In this document: piece after piece, positions 30,386 through 41,136 of the stretch
Layout of the letters: each line of letters begins with the position of its first letter
How positions within the stretch are numbered: the stretch's first letter is position 1
NCBI GenBank assembly: GCA_945882615.1
Contig: CAMCWK010000006.1
Span: 62,001-126,000, forward strand
Length of the DNA stretch: 64,000 bases
Direction of reading: 5' to 3'
DNA from: Rhizobium sp. Q54
GTDB lineage: Bacteria; Pseudomonadota; Alphaproteobacteria; Micropepsales; Micropepsaceae
Program-made: the position numbers and the translations under genes
Notes under the pieces: model-generated
What the model was told of the DNA's origin: nothing
Seen by the model: the letters and a program-made list of their open reading frames with translations, nothing else
Database searches by the model: none

Positions 30386-31291
30386 CTATGCCGCCAGTTT
30401 GATGCCGGCGCGCAACTTGGCGGACCGGGCTCGTGGGTTGGTTTCGATTTCTTCGAAGGAAGGCGTCTGCGCGCCTTTGGTCAGAAGCTGGAAGGCGGGC
30501 TTGGCGGGCGCGGCGGCAGGGGCATGGCGCGAGGCGCGCGGGGCGGCTGTGGAGCGGCTGCCCAGAAACTGCTTGACGATGCGATCTTCCAGACTGTGGA
30601 ACGACACCACCACCAGCCGGCCTTCGGGCTTGAGAATGCGCAGCGCCGCATCCAGGCCGCGTTCCAGTTCGCCCAATTCGTCATTCACGTGAATGCGCAG
30701 GCCCTGGAAGGTGCGGGTGGCGGGATGGATGGCATGGCGCAGGGCGGCGGGGCCTTGCGCCTCGGAAACGATTTTCGCCAACTGCATGGTGCCGGTGACG
30801 GGACGCGCGGCGATGATGGCGCGGGCAATGCGGCGGGCGTTCTTTTCCTCGCCATAGCGCGAAATGATCAGTGACAGAGTGCGCTCGTCAGCATTGTTGA
30901 CCACATCGGCGGCGCTTTCCCCCGACAGGCTCATGCGCATGTCCAGCGGGCCGTCTTCGCGGAAGGAGAAGCCGCGCGCCGGCTGGTCGAACTGGAAGGA
31001 CGAAACGCCCAGGTCCAGCACCACGCCATCGCTTTCCTGCGCGAACTGGTCCATGGCGGAAAACTCGCCCTGCACCAGCGTCAGCCGGCCGGCGAAACGT
31101 TCGACCAGCGCCTGGCCGCGGGCAATCGCGTCAGGATCGCGGTCGATGCCCAGCACCGTGCAATCGGCGGCTTCCAGGATGGCGCTGCTGTAACCACCAC
31201 CGCCAAAAGTGCCGTCGACATACTGTGCGCCGTCGCGCGGGCTCAGGGCTTGCAGCACTTCGTTCAGCATCACCGGCAGATGACCGCTCAA
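30386..31291 (-). CDS. rsmH: 16S rRNA m4C1402 methyltransferase
   Basis: [40 protein letters not shown]. Confidence 0.97.
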   Translation of the reverse strand: MSGHLPVMLNEVLQALSPRDGAQYVDGTFGGGGYSSAILEAADCTVLGIDRDPDAIARGQALVERFAGRLTLVQGEFSAMDQFAQESDGVVLDLGVSSFQFDQPARGFSFREDGPLDMRMSLSGESAADVVNNADERTLSLIISRYGEEKNARRIARAIIAARPVTGTMQLAKIVSEAQGPAALRHAIHPATRTFQGLRIHVNDELGELERGLDAALRILKPEGRLVVVSFHSLEDRIVKQFLGSRSTAAPRASRHAPAAAPAKPAFQLLTKGAQTPSFEEIETNPRARSAKLRAGIKLAA

Positions 31292-31758
31292 GACGCGTCT
31301 CCGCTGCGGGCGCGTTCCATGCGGGCTTTCACGCGGGCCAGCGCATCGGCTTCGATCGGGGCATAGGCATCGGCATCCCAGATCTGGAATTTCTGCGCCT
31401 TGCCGACGAAGACGATTTTGTCCTTCAGCCCGGCATGGGTGATCATCGCGTCGGGAATGCGCACGCGGCCATTCTCGTCGATCGGCAGCGCCTGGGTGCG
31501 CGCGATCAGCGCGGTGGCTTCGTCATCGAAGCTGGCGGAGAAGAACGGGTCCTGCGCGGCCAGACGCGCGGCGATGGAATCCAGCAGCGACTGGCCGAAG
31601 GCATCCAGCGCGCCATCGATGAAGCTGGGGCAGACGTAAACGCCTTGCGTGTTCTGCGCGGCCAGGATGTGGCGATAGGTGGCGGGAATGCAGACCCGCC
31701 CCTTGCTGTCGAGCGACCCTGGCACCGTCGAAATGAACGGCTGGACCAACCCGGTCAT
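31288..31758 (-). CDS. mraZ: Transcriptional regulator MraZ
   Basis: [15 protein letters not shown] and [18 protein letters not shown] AbrB-like repeats. Confidence 0.95.
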   Translation of the reverse strand: MTGLVQPFISTVPGSLDSKGRVCIPATYRHILAAQNTQGVYVCPSFIDGALDAFGQSLLDSIAARLAAQDPFFSASFDDEATALIARTQALPIDENGRVRIPDAMITHAGLKDKIVFVGKAQKFQIWDADAYAPIEADALARVKARMERARSGDAS

Positions 31759-31786
31759 AGCGCCTGATACCCCCTGGCCCCGGAAG

Positions 31787-31820
31787 CCTGAGCGGCCGCT
31801 TTGCGCGGCCGGTGGTCAGG
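31787..31820. promoter_or_regulatory. Stem-loop in the mraZ leader
   Basis: CCTGA-CGGCCGC-TTTGC-GCGGCCG-TCAGG read directly. Confidence 0.5.
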
Positions 31821-31837
31821 CGGGCTGATAAGCCCTT

Positions 31838-31872
31838 TGGGACGGTATGGGATAGCATGGGATGGCTTGGGC
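31838..31872 (+). promoter_or_regulatory. MraZ-operator-like array, four TGGGN repeats with 5-nt spacers
   Basis: TGGGAcggtaTGGGAtagcaTGGGAtggctTGGGC, exact 10-bp period. Confidence 0.75.
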
Positions 31873-31917
31873 CGTCAAAACAAAAACCCAAAGATTTGAG
31901 GGGCTTGTCTGGTATTT

Positions 31918-31940
31918 CTACCTAGGTAGCCCCCTAGGGG
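31918..31940. promoter_or_regulatory. Two adjacent CTAG-centred palindromes
   Basis: CTACCTAGGTAG (12/12) and CCCCTAGGGG (10/10), 1 bp apart. Confidence 0.4.
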
Positions 31941-32153
31941 TAGGGCCGATGAGAACGATTAATGAACGCGGTAATACTGTGGTGACACCGGTAAACAGGG
32001 CGTTAACGATTTGGCCCCCTCCGCAACCGGTGATTGTGTCATCAAGCTGCTGCCAAACGTGTTTGCGGCCTGCAACCGCAAGATGATTCGAGGCGCTGGA
32101 CATCGCCGCGGCGATGCGGAACCTCTCGTCCGGACACGCGCAAAGGACATCAC

Positions 32154-33023
32154 ATGAAGATCGGATTTATCGGCCTGGGCCGGATGGGCGGCCATGTCGC
32201 CGCGAACCTTTTGAAGGCGGGCCACAGCGTGACGGTGTGGAACCGGTCGCAGGAGCCGGTGCAGGCGCTGGTCGCCAAGGGCGCGGTCGCCGCCAAGACG
32301 CCGGATGAGGCGATGCAGGGCGATGCCGTGTTCTCCATGTTGTCGAACGACCAGGTGATGCGCGATGTCGGGCTGGCGGGGCCGCTGCTCGAAAAAGCCG
32401 CTAAAAACCTGATCCATATCAATCTCGCCACCATCTCGGCGGCGTTCGCCAAGGAGCTGGCGGCGGCGCATGCGTCACGCGGTTTGGGCTACATCTCGGC
32501 GCCGGTGTTCGGCCGCCCTGAGATGGCGGAAGCAGCCCAACTGGTGCTGGTGGCGGGCGGACCCGCCGAGCAGATCGCCAAGATGCAGCCGGTGTTCGAT
32601 GTGATCGGCGCGCGCACCGTGCCGCTGGATGCCGCCGAAAAGGCGAACCTGTTCAAGATCGCCGGCAATTTCATGATCGCCGCCGAACTGGAATCCACCG
32701 GCGAAGCCTTCGCCCTGCTGCGCAAGGGCGGCGTGGACCCTGCCCTCTTCCATGATGTGCTCAGCGGGCGGCTGTTCACCGGCGCGGTGTTCAAGAATTA
32801 TGGCACCATGATCCTGAACCGGGTTTACGAGCCCGCCGGTTTCGCCCTGACCCTGGGCCTGAAGGACGTCAACCTGGCCCGCAGCGCCGCCGAAGGCTTA
32901 GGGATGACTCTGCCCACCGCCGAACTGCTGAAGACGCATTACGATGAAGCGGTAAGCTGGGGCTGGCAGGACAAGGACTGGGCCGCCATCGGCGAAGTCC
33001 CGGCGAAGAAGGCGGGCGTTTAA
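32154..33023 (+). CDS. NAD(P)-dependent oxidoreductase, 3-hydroxyisobutyrate dehydrogenase family
   Basis: MKIGFIGLGRMGGHVAANLLKAGHSVTVWNRS; start trimmed to 32154. Confidence 0.92.
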   Translation: MKIGFIGLGRMGGHVAANLLKAGHSVTVWNRSQEPVQALVAKGAVAAKTPDEAMQGDAVFSMLSNDQVMRDVGLAGPLLEKAAKNLIHINLATISAAFAKELAAAHASRGLGYISAPVFGRPEMAEAAQLVLVAGGPAEQIAKMQPVFDVIGARTVPLDAAEKANLFKIAGNFMIAAELESTGEAFALLRKGGVDPALFHDVLSGRLFTGAVFKNYGTMILNRVYEPAGFALTLGLKDVNLARSAAEGLGMTLPTAELLKTHYDEAVSWGWQDKDWAAIGEVPAKKAGV

Positions 33024-33047
33024 AACTCCACGAAGACACAGACCGTC

Positions 33048-33113
33048 CTCCCCTTTGCGCGTAGCGCATAAAGGGGAGGTGGCCGCAGCGATCGAGGCGC
33101 GCGAACGCGCGCC
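33048..33113. repeat. Double-hairpin intergenic palindromic element
   Basis: CTCCCCTTTGCGC..AAAGGGGAG (33048-33078) plus GGCGCGCG-aa-CGCGCGCC (33096-33113), between convergent transcripts. Confidence 0.5.
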
Positions 33114-33147
33114 GAGAGGAAGTTGCGGACGGAGGGGTTCAAAAAAA

Positions 33148-33530
33148 GCGTCAGATGGCCTGTAAGCCGGGTTCTGTACTTGCTTGCGCAAGTGGTGACC
33201 ATTCCTCTGGGATGTGAGTTACCCCACACCTCACGCGACCGACCCGGACGACGATGCGAAAAACATCACGTGCCGTCCCTATTTGGTCTTGCTCCCGGTG
33301 GGGCTTGCCTAGCCGTTCCTGTTGCCAGGAACGCGGTGCGCTCTTACCGCACCATTTCAACCTTGCCGCGGCCAATCTTCCGGAGAAGACCGGGCCGGTA
33401 GGCGGTGTCATTTCTGTGGCGCTATCCCTGGGGTTGCCCCCGCCGGCCGTTAACCGGCACCGTTTTTCCGTGGAGCCCGGACTTTCCTCGAACTTCTTGC
33501 AAAGCCCGCGGTCACCCGGCCATCTGACGC
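33148..33530 (-). ncRNA. rnpB: RNase P RNA (bacterial type A)
   Basis: Minus strand contains GAGGAAAGTCCGGGCTCCAC near the 5' end and CCGGCTTACAGGCC near the 3' end; termini GCGTCAGATGG..CATCTGACGC pair; followed by T7. Confidence 0.96.
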
Positions 33531-33535
33531 GCCGC

Positions 33536-34195
33536 TTATACGCCCGCCTGCCGGATCAGGGAAGCGAGCAATCCGGCGCATTCCGGGTCCCATTCACCAT
33601 CCAGCTTGGCGGGGCGGAAATGGCGCTGGAAGGCGGTGATCACCTTGTCCAAAGGCGCCTTGGGATCATAGCCGTAGCGGATCAGGGCATCGGGCCCGAT
33701 GTCGCTGGCCATCGCTTGCGGCCACAGGCCGATGCCGGCCGCCGCCAGTTTTTCCCAGGGAAACAGCTCGCCCGGGTCTTCCTTGCGCGTCGGGGCGACA
33801 TCGCTGTGACCCAAAACTTGCGAGGTGGCGATGGGGTGGCGCATCACGATGCCCTGCGACAGGCGGATCAGCGCCGCGATCTGCGGTTGCGGAAAAGCGC
33901 GATAGCCCCATTCGTGACCGGGATTGACAAGTTCGATGCCGATTGACCGCGCATTGACGTTATCGACCCCCGCCCAGTGCGACACGCCGGAATGCCAGGC
34001 GCGGCGGTCTTCGGGCACATGCACATAAACCGTGCCGTCCTCGTCGATGGTGTAGTGGGCCGAGACTTTCGCCTCGGCATCGCACAGGCGCTCCAGCGCG
34101 GCGGCGGCGCTGGTCATGCCGGTGTAATGCAGCACCAGCATGTCGACGGCGCGCCCGCGTTCGTCATGGTTGGGCGACGGGCGCTCCACGATCAT
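33536..34195 (-). CDS. AmpD-like N-acetylmuramoyl-L-alanine amidase
   Basis: VLHYTGM; HSGVSHWAGVDNVNARSIGIELVN; GHSDVAPTRKEDPGELFPW. Confidence 0.92.
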   Translation of the reverse strand: MIVERPSPNHDERGRAVDMLVLHYTGMTSAAAALERLCDAEAKVSAHYTIDEDGTVYVHVPEDRRAWHSGVSHWAGVDNVNARSIGIELVNPGHEWGYRAFPQPQIAALIRLSQGIVMRHPIATSQVLGHSDVAPTRKEDPGELFPWEKLAAAGIGLWPQAMASDIGPDALIRYGYDPKAPLDKVITAFQRHFRPAKLDGEWDPECAGLLASLIRQAGV

Positions 34196-34899
34196 GGGGC
34201 CAGCCCGCGCTCGATGCGGATCTTGTCATAAGCATTGTTGATCGCGGCCAGCTTGTCGGTGGCCAGCTTGATGAATTCGGGCGGCACGCCGCGCGCCATC
34301 AGACTGTCGGGATGGTTTTCGCGCACCAGGCGGCGATAGGTCTGTTTCAGCTCGTCTTCATCGGCGGAATAGGAAAGTCCCAGGATGACATAGGGATCGG
34401 TCAGTTCGGGCGCGAAATGGCTGGCGCGGATGCGGCGATATTCGCCCGGCGCGAAGCCGAAAATCTCGGCCACCCGTTCCAGGAACTTCGCCTCGGCCGG
34501 GTGCAGCACGCCGTCGGACTTGGCGATCTCGAACAAGCCGTCCAGCACGTCTTCCAGCACCGCCGGGTTGCCGACGAACAGCCGGGCGATCTGCTGGGCA
34601 TAATGTTCGAAGCCGGCAATGTCCTGGCGGGCCAGGTCGAAGATGCGCTTCACATTGGCGACTTCGGCGGGGGGAACGGAAAAGACCTTGCGGAAAACCT
34701 CAAAGTCCTTGTCGGTGACCACGCCGTCGGCGCGCGCCATCTTGCCCGCCAGCGCCACCATGGCGATAGTGAAGGTGACGCCGGGATCGGTTTCGCGGTC
34801 GAGCAGGAAATGGCCCGCAACCGCGCCGACGATCGCGCCTATCGGGCCGCCGACAAACAGCCCCGCCGCGGCGCCACCAACTTTGCCCCATACCGACAT
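34192..34899 (-). CDS. TerB/DnaJ-domain (DjlA-like) protein
   Basis: N-terminal glycine-zipper, TerB-like middle, C-terminal YRRLVRENHPDSL J-domain. Confidence 0.88.
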   Translation of the reverse strand: MSVWGKVGGAAAGLFVGGPIGAIVGAVAGHFLLDRETDPGVTFTIAMVALAGKMARADGVVTDKDFEVFRKVFSVPPAEVANVKRIFDLARQDIAGFEHYAQQIARLFVGNPAVLEDVLDGLFEIAKSDGVLHPAEAKFLERVAEIFGFAPGEYRRIRASHFAPELTDPYVILGLSYSADEDELKQTYRRLVRENHPDSLMARGVPPEFIKLATDKLAAINNAYDKIRIERGLAP

Positions 34900-34903
34900 G
34901 GGC

Positions 34904-35542
34904 TCAATCTAACTTGCCCGGGGGTGATTGCGAACCCCAGCGCTTCAGCAGAAACGTCGCGGCGATGCCCGCCGCCAGCATCAGGCAGGCCAAGAGCCAT
35001 TGCTGGCCCTGCAGCAGCGCGACACCCGCGGCCCCGATATCCACCTGCGCCAGGGTCATGGGCAACATGCCGACGAACGACCCGATCAGGTAATTGCGCC
35101 AGCTGAGATTGGTCATGGCCAGCAGCGTGTTGGTGAGGCTGTGCGGCAGCGGCGTCAGGCGCAGGATCGCCACCGTGCGCCAGCCGCCGGTTTCCGCACG
35201 TTCCACCAGGCGCCCGATGCCGGGTGAAGTGTCGAGCATGCCGGTGGCGCCGAACCAGCGCACAAAGGCAAAGCCCGCCGCCGCGCCGGCCAGCGCGCCG
35301 GTGATCGCCCAGACCGTGCCCCAGAAGAATCCGAAAATCAGGCCCGCCGCGATGCCCAGCACGGTACGCGGCACGAACAGCAGGCTGGCGGCCATCTGCA
35401 GGCCGATGAAGATGACCGGCGCAAAGGGATTGGCGGCGATGGCGCCCTTGATCGCCACCGGGTCGATCATGTCGCGATGCATGATGGCGGCGGCAATGCC
35501 CGCCGCCAGCACCAGCAATGCGACAATGCGGAAAATCTTCAC
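34904..35542 (-). CDS. TVP38/TMEM64 (DedA-related) membrane protein
   Basis: Multi-TM; FGFFWGTVWAITGALAGAAAGFAFVRWFG. Confidence 0.85.
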   Translation of the reverse strand: MKIFRIVALLVLAAGIAAAIMHRDMIDPVAIKGAIAANPFAPVIFIGLQMAASLLFVPRTVLGIAAGLIFGFFWGTVWAITGALAGAAAGFAFVRWFGATGMLDTSPGIGRLVERAETGGWRTVAILRLTPLPHSLTNTLLAMTNLSWRNYLIGSFVGMLPMTLAQVDIGAAGVALLQGQQWLLACLMLAAGIAATFLLKRWGSQSPPGKLD

Positions 35543-38500
35543 CTAGGCAGCATCCACCTTGCGGGGGTTGTAGTTGAGAAGCGGCGCCAGCCAGCGTTCG
35601 GCGGTGGCGACATCCCAGCCCTTGCGGCGGGCATAGTCTTCCACCTGGTCGCGCTCGATCTTGCCAATGCCGAAATAGCGGCTTTCGGGATGGGCGTAAT
35701 AAAAGCCCGACACCGACGAGCCCGGCAGCATCGCATAGCTTTCGGTCAGCTTGATGCCGACCTTGTCCTCGGCGTCCAGCAGCTTGAACAGCGTCGCCTT
35801 CTCGCTGTGCTCGGGCTGGGCGGGATAGCCCGGGGCCGGGCGGATGCCGCGATAGGATTCCTTGATCAGCTCTTCGTTGGTCAGCGTTTCGTCGGCCGCA
35901 TAGCCCCAGTAATTCTGGCGCACCAGCTGGTGCATGCGTTCGGCAAAGGCTTCCGCCAGCCGGTCGGCCAAAGCGCGCAGCAGGATGGCGGAGTAATCAT
36001 CCTTGGCCGCTTCGAACTTCTTGATGTGCTTGTCTTCGCCCAGTCCCGCCGTCACGGCAAAACCGCCGATGTAATCCTCGACACCGATAGGCGCGATGAA
36101 GTCGGACAGCGCCAGGTTGGCGCGGCCCGCCTCGCGCGCCATCTGCTGGCGCAAGGTGTGCAGCGTGGCAATGGGGAATTTGCGCGCCTTGTCGCCGTAG
36201 ATGACGATGTCGTCGACATTGTCCGGCGACTGGTTGGCCGGCCAGAAGCCGATCACGCCGCTGGCCTGCAGCCATTTGCCTTCGATGATCTTGGCCAGCA
36301 TCTTCTGGGCGTCGGCGAACAGCTCGCTCGCGGCCTTGCCGACCTTGTCGTCGGAGAGGATGGCCGGATAGGGCCCGGCCAGTTCCCAGGTCTGGAAGAA
36401 GGGCGTCCAGTCGATGTACTGGGCCAGCTCCGCCAGATCGTAATTGGTGTATTTGCGAACGCCGAAGAAGCTGGGCGCCGGCGGCTTGTAATCGGCAAAA
36501 TCCGGCCTGGCGCGGTTGGCGCGCGCCTGTTCCAGGGTCAGTCGCTTGCCGCTGGACTGCTTGTTGGCATGGGCCGTCGCCATTTTTTCATATTCGGCGC
36601 GGATGTCGGCGGCATAGCCGGCGCCGGTCTCCTTGTGCAGCAGATTGGAGGCCACGCCCACGGCGCGGCTGGCGTCGGTGACATAGACGGTCTGGCCGCG
36701 GCGATAGGAAGGATCGATCTTCACCGCCGTATGGACCTTGGAGGTGGTGGCGCCGCCGATCATCAGCGGGATGTCGAAGCCCTGGCGCTCCATTTCGGAC
36801 GCCACGGTCACCATCTCGTCCAGCGAGGGGGTGATCAGGCCGGACAGGCCGATGATGTTGGCCTTGTGCTCCCTGGCGGCATCCAGAATTTTCTGGGTCG
36901 GCGTCATCACGCCCAGGTCCACCACTTCATAGCCGTTGCACTGCAGGACCACGCCGACAATGTTCTTGCCGATGTCGTGCACGTCGCCCTTGACCGTGGC
37001 CATGATGATCTTGCCTGCCGGTTCCTTCACCTGGCTCTTGTCGGCATCCATGAAGGGCAGCAGATAGGCCACCGCCTTTTTCATCACGCGGGCGGATTTC
37101 ACCACCTGCGGCAGGAACATCTTTCCCGAGCCGAACAGGTCGCCCACCACATTCATGCCCGACATCAGCGGGCCTTCGATGACATCAAGCGGACGGGTCG
37201 CGGCGGCGCGCGCTTCCTCGGTATCCTCGACGATGAAGGCATCGATGCCCTGCACCATGGCGTGGGCAATACGTTCATTCACCGGCAGGCTGCGCCAGGC
37301 GGCGTCTTCCACGGCCGCCGTGGTGCCGTCACCCCTGTACTGCTGCGCCAAATCCAGAAGCCGCTCGGTGGCATCCTCGCGGCGGTTGAACAGCACGTCC
37401 TCGATGCCTTCGCGCAGCGGCGTCGGAATGTCCTGATAGACGGTGAGCTGGCCGGCATTGACGATGCCCATGTCCATGCCCGCCTTGATGGCGTGAAACA
37501 GGAACACCGAATGCATGGCCTCGCGCACCTTCTCATTGCCCCTAAAGGAGAAGGAGAAGTTGGATACGCCGCCCGAGATATGGGCGTGCGGATTCTGGGC
37601 GCGGATGACCTCGGCGGCCTCGATGAAGGCCTTGCCATATTCGTTATGCTCTTCGAGGCCCGTGGCCACCGCGAAGATATTGGGGTCGAAGATGATGTCT
37701 TCGGGCGGAAAGCCGACCTGGTTCACCAGTATGTCATAGGCGCGCTTGCAGATCTCGATCTTGCGTTCCTTGGTATCGGCCTGGCCGACTTCGTCGAACG
37801 CCATCACCACCACGGCGGCGCCGAAGCGGCGCACTTCCTTGGCTTGTTTCAGGAACTGCTCCTCGCCTTCCTTGAGAGAGATCGAATTGACAATCACCTT
37901 GCCCTGGCAGCATTTCAGGCCGGCCTGGATCACGTTCCACTTGGAACTGTCGATCATCAGCGGCACGCGTGAAATGTCCGGCTCGCCCGCCATCATGTTG
38001 ACGAAGCGGGTCATCGCCGCCGCGCCGTCGATCATGCCCTCGTCCATGTTGATGTCGATGACCTGGGCGCCACCGTCGACCTGCTGGCGGGCAACCTCCA
38101 GCGCGGTTTCGTAATCGCCCGCGACGATCAGCTTGCGGAACCTGGCGCTGCCGGTGATGTTGGTGCGCTCGCCGACATTGATGAAGTTCAGGTCGGGCGT
38201 GAGGGTGAACGGCTCCAGCCCCGACAGGCGCATATATTTGGGCTTGTCCGGAATGGCGCGCGGCGTCACGCCCTTGATGGCCTTGCCGAAGGCGGCGATG
38301 TGATCGGGCTTGGTGCCGCAGCAGCCGCCGACAATGTTGACCAGACCCGAGCGGGCGAATTCGCCGATCATCTCGGCCATCTGTTCGGGGGACTCGTCAT
38401 AGCCGCCAAATTCGTTGGGCAGGCCGGCATTGGGATGCGCCGACACCAGCGTGTCGCAGGCGCCCGACAGTTCGGCGATATAGGGGCGCAGTTCCTTGGC

Positions 38501-39256
38501 GCCCAGGGCGCAGTTCAGCCCGATGGCGAAGGGATCGGCATGGCGCACCGAATGCCAGAAGGCGGTCGGCGTCTGCCCTGTCAGCGTGCGGCCCGACAGG
38601 TCGGTGATGGTGCCGGAAATCCACACCGGCAGGCGCAGGCCCATTTCCTCGTACACTTCCTCGATGGCGTAGATCGCCGCCTTGCAGTTCAGCGTATCGA
38701 ATACCGTCTCGATCATGATGACGTCGGCGCCGCCCTTGATCAGGCCGCGGGTGCCGTCGCGATTGGTTTCGCGCAGCTGGTCGAAGGTGATGTTGCGGAA
38801 GGCCGGATCATTCACATCCGGCGAGATGGTGGCGGTGCGGTTGGCCGGTCCCAGCACGCCCGCGACCAGGCGCGGCCGGTCCGAGGTGGAGAACTCGTCG
38901 CACAGCTCGCGCGCCAGCCGCGCGCCAGCCTCGTTCAACTCGCTCACCAGATGGCCCAGGCCGTAATCTTCCTGGCTGGTGAAGTTGGAGTTGAAGGTGT
39001 TGGTCTCGATGAAATCAACGCCGGCGTCCAGATACTGGCGGCCGATATCCTGGATGATTTCCGGCTTGGTCAGGGTCAACAGATCGTTATTGCCCTTCAG
39101 CTCCAACGGATGGTTGTCGAAACGGCTACCGCGGAAATCGCCTTCGCCCAGCTTAAAACCCTGGATCATCACGCCCCAGGAGCCGTCCAGCAGAAGCAGG
39201 CGCTTCTTGGCCTCTTCCTTCATCCAGGCAATGCGGGCTTCGCGTGTAAAGCTCAT
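35543..39256 (-). CDS. metH: Cobalamin-dependent methionine synthase
   Basis: 1237 aa, GGCCGT zinc site, [13 protein letters not shown] cobalamin domain, activation domain. Confidence 0.97.
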   Translation of the reverse strand: MSFTREARIAWMKEEAKKRLLLLDGSWGVMIQGFKLGEGDFRGSRFDNHPLELKGNNDLLTLTKPEIIQDIGRQYLDAGVDFIETNTFNSNFTSQEDYGLGHLVSELNEAGARLARELCDEFSTSDRPRLVAGVLGPANRTATISPDVNDPAFRNITFDQLRETNRDGTRGLIKGGADVIMIETVFDTLNCKAAIYAIEEVYEEMGLRLPVWISGTITDLSGRTLTGQTPTAFWHSVRHADPFAIGLNCALGAKELRPYIAELSGACDTLVSAHPNAGLPNEFGGYDESPEQMAEMIGEFARSGLVNIVGGCCGTKPDHIAAFGKAIKGVTPRAIPDKPKYMRLSGLEPFTLTPDLNFINVGERTNITGSARFRKLIVAGDYETALEVARQQVDGGAQVIDINMDEGMIDGAAAMTRFVNMMAGEPDISRVPLMIDSSKWNVIQAGLKCCQGKVIVNSISLKEGEEQFLKQAKEVRRFGAAVVVMAFDEVGQADTKERKIEICKRAYDILVNQVGFPPEDIIFDPNIFAVATGLEEHNEYGKAFIEAAEVIRAQNPHAHISGGVSNFSFSFRGNEKVREAMHSVFLFHAIKAGMDMGIVNAGQLTVYQDIPTPLREGIEDVLFNRREDATERLLDLAQQYRGDGTTAAVEDAAWRSLPVNERIAHAMVQGIDAFIVEDTEEARAAATRPLDVIEGPLMSGMNVVGDLFGSGKMFLPQVVKSARVMKKAVAYLLPFMDADKSQVKEPAGKIIMATVKGDVHDIGKNIVGVVLQCNGYEVVDLGVMTPTQKILDAAREHKANIIGLSGLITPSLDEMVTVASEMERQGFDIPLMIGGATTSKVHTAVKIDPSYRRGQTVYVTDASRAVGVASNLLHKETGAGYAADIRAEYEKMATAHANKQSSGKRLTLEQARANRARPDFADYKPPAPSFFGVRKYTNYDLAELAQYIDWTPFFQTWELAGPYPAILSDDKVGKAASELFADAQKMLAKIIEGKWLQASGVIGFWPANQSPDNVDDIVIYGDKARKFPIATLHTLRQQMAREAGRANLALSDFIAPIGVEDYIGGFAVTAGLGEDKHIKKFEAAKDDYSAILLRALADRLAEAFAERMHQLVRQNYWGYAADETLTNEELIKESYRGIRPAPGYPAQPEHSEKATLFKLLDAEDKVGIKLTESYAMLPGSSVSGFYYAHPESRYFGIGKIERDQVEDYARRKGWDVATAERWLAPLLNYNPRKVDAA

Positions 39257-40137
39257 GATAGTTCCTTGGGACGTAGGCCGAGAATGCGGCAGGCCGCGTA
39301 GGTCAGGTTGGCCTGGTTGAGGGTGTAGAAGTGAAACTGGCCGAAACCGCGCTTGCGCAACTGGCGCACCTGGTCGGCCAGCACGGCGGCGGCGACGATG
39401 CGGCGGGTCTCCACATCCTCGTCCAGCCCTTCATAGGCCTTCGCCAGCCAGGCGGGGATTGACGCGCCGGCCTTGGCCGCCATGCGCGCAATGCCGTTGA
39501 AATTGGTGGTGGGCATCACGCCCGGCACCACCGGAATGGTAATGCCGGCGGCGGCCGCATCGTCGCGAAAACGCGCCGTCAGGTCATTGTCGAAACAGAA
39601 CTGCCCCAGGGCGCGGCTGGCGCCGGCATCCATCTTGGCCTTGAGCAATTCGATGTCATGGCCGTGGCTGGGCGAGTCCGGATGGCGTTCGGGGTAGAAC
39701 GACACGCTGACTTCGAAATCGGCGATCTTCCTGATGCCCGCGATCAGTTCGGGCGTCGAACGATAACCTTCGGCATGAGGCTGGTACGGCCCCGTCATGT
39801 TCGGCATGTCGCCGCGCAGCGCCACGATGTGCCGGATGCCGGCATCCCAATAGGCGCGCAGGATGTCGTCGGTCTCGCCGCGCGAAGCGCCGACGCAGGT
39901 CAGGTGCGCCGCCGGTTTCAGGGTGGTTTCCTCGACAATGCGTTTGACGGTGGCGTGGGTGCGTTCGCGCGTCGAGCCACCTGCCCCATAGGTCACCGAG
40001 ACAAAGGACGGCTGCAGCGGCTCCAGCCGCCGGATCGCTGTCCACAGATTCGCTTCCGCCTCGTCGGTCTTGGGCGGCGAGAATTCGAACGAGACCTGCA
40101 AGGGGCTCGGATCGGTGATGAGTTTTTCCAGGCTCAT
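39253..40137 (-). CDS. metF: Methylenetetrahydrofolate reductase
   Basis: [29 protein letters not shown]. Confidence 0.96.
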   Translation of the reverse strand: MSLEKLITDPSPLQVSFEFSPPKTDEAEANLWTAIRRLEPLQPSFVSVTYGAGGSTRERTHATVKRIVEETTLKPAAHLTCVGASRGETDDILRAYWDAGIRHIVALRGDMPNMTGPYQPHAEGYRSTPELIAGIRKIADFEVSVSFYPERHPDSPSHGHDIELLKAKMDAGASRALGQFCFDNDLTARFRDDAAAAGITIPVVPGVMPTTNFNGIARMAAKAGASIPAWLAKAYEGLDEDVETRRIVAAAVLADQVRQLRKRGFGQFHFYTLNQANLTYAACRILGLRPKELS

Positions 40138-41102
40138 GCGGCTTCTTTTTTGCTTTTGGCCTTCGCGGTGGCGAGCCAGAGTTTGACGGTGAGTTTTTCG
40201 CCTTCGCTTTTGGGCGCGATGGTCTCAATCCCCGCCCCCGAAAGTCCGGCGGCGGCGAACCAGCCTTCCACTTCGCGGTCGGAAAAGCCCAGGCGGCGAT
40301 GGGCATATTCATCGCGCAGGAACTCTTCCTTGTGGGGCGCGAAATCGGCAATCAGGAGCTTGCCGCCCGGCGCCATGACACGGGCGGCTTCCGCCACCGC
40401 CGTACCCGGATCGTCCAGGTAATGCAGCACCTGATGGAACAGCACGACGTCGAAACCTGAACCCGCCGCACCATTGGCAAATGGCAGGCGATAGGTGTCG
40501 CCCAGGCGCACCTGGGCGTTCTGGATGTTTGCGCGCAGCAGCCGGTCACGCGCGATGGCCAGCATGTCGGGACTGACATCGATGCCGATGGCGCGGGCCG
40601 CATGGGGGGCGATCAGTTCCAGCATCCGCCCAGTGCCGGTGCCGGCATCCAGGAAGCTGTCGATCTTACCGGCGGTGAGATGGCGCGCGATGGCGGCCTC
40701 CACATCCTTTTCCGGGGCATGCAGGGCGCGGATGCGCTCCCATTCGGCGGCATTGGATTTGAAATAGGCGGCGGCGGCGGCGGCGCGGCTTTTGCGGATA
40801 TGTTCCAGCCGCGCCTTGTCGGTTTCCTGCATCTGGGAATCGGCCAGTTCTGCGATCACGCGCGACAGTTCGGCCCCCGTGCCCCGGTCGGCGGCGCGGC
40901 AGAACACCCAGCTGCCTTCCTTGAAGCGCTCGACCAGCCCGGCCTCGCCCAGGAGTTTCAAATGCCGGGAGACCCGGGGCTGGGACTGGCCGACAATCTC
41001 GATCAGCTCGCTGACGGTGAGCTCGGCCTGGCGCAGCAGCAGGAGCAGGCGCAACCGGGTGGGGTCGCCCGCGGCACGCAGCATGGAAACCAGCCGGTCC
41101 AA
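40134..41102 (-). CDS. ArsR-family regulator fused to a SAM-dependent methyltransferase
   Basis: N-terminal ArsR HTH (AAGDPTRLRLLLLL), C-terminal methyltransferase (LDAGTGTGRMLELIAP); overlaps metF. Confidence 0.92.
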   Translation of the reverse strand: MDRLVSMLRAAGDPTRLRLLLLLRQAELTVSELIEIVGQSQPRVSRHLKLLGEAGLVERFKEGSWVFCRAADRGTGAELSRVIAELADSQMQETDKARLEHIRKSRAAAAAAYFKSNAAEWERIRALHAPEKDVEAAIARHLTAGKIDSFLDAGTGTGRMLELIAPHAARAIGIDVSPDMLAIARDRLLRANIQNAQVRLGDTYRLPFANGAAGSGFDVVLFHQVLHYLDDPGTAVAEAARVMAPGGKLLIADFAPHKEEFLRDEYAHRRLGFSDREVEGWFAAAGLSGAGIETIAPKSEGEKLTVKLWLATAKAKSKKEAA

Positions 41103-41114
41103 GGTTTTATCTCA

Positions 41115-41136
41115 CATATAAACATATCTTTATATG
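41115..41136. promoter_or_regulatory. Probable ArsR operator CATATAAA-CATATC-TTTATATG
   Basis: Perfect 8-bp inverted repeat 12-34 bp upstream of the ArsR-methyltransferase start. Confidence 0.65.

Noticed and set aside
20788-31758. dcw gene overlaps (ATGA junctions) as a novelty
   Set aside because: Ordinary translational coupling in a canonical cell-wall cluster
31992-32006. TAAA-n7-TTAA as a CtrA box upstream of the 32154 gene
   Set aside because: Seven of eight bases match, but such sites occur often by chance in AT-rich intergenic DNA; not enough alone
33123-33411. Small ORFs over 33123-33411
   Set aside because: Overlap the RNase P RNA gene; not protein coding
35477-37972. 831-aa plus-strand ORF opposite metH
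   Set aside because: Antisense shadow; no domain, typical of third-position GC bias
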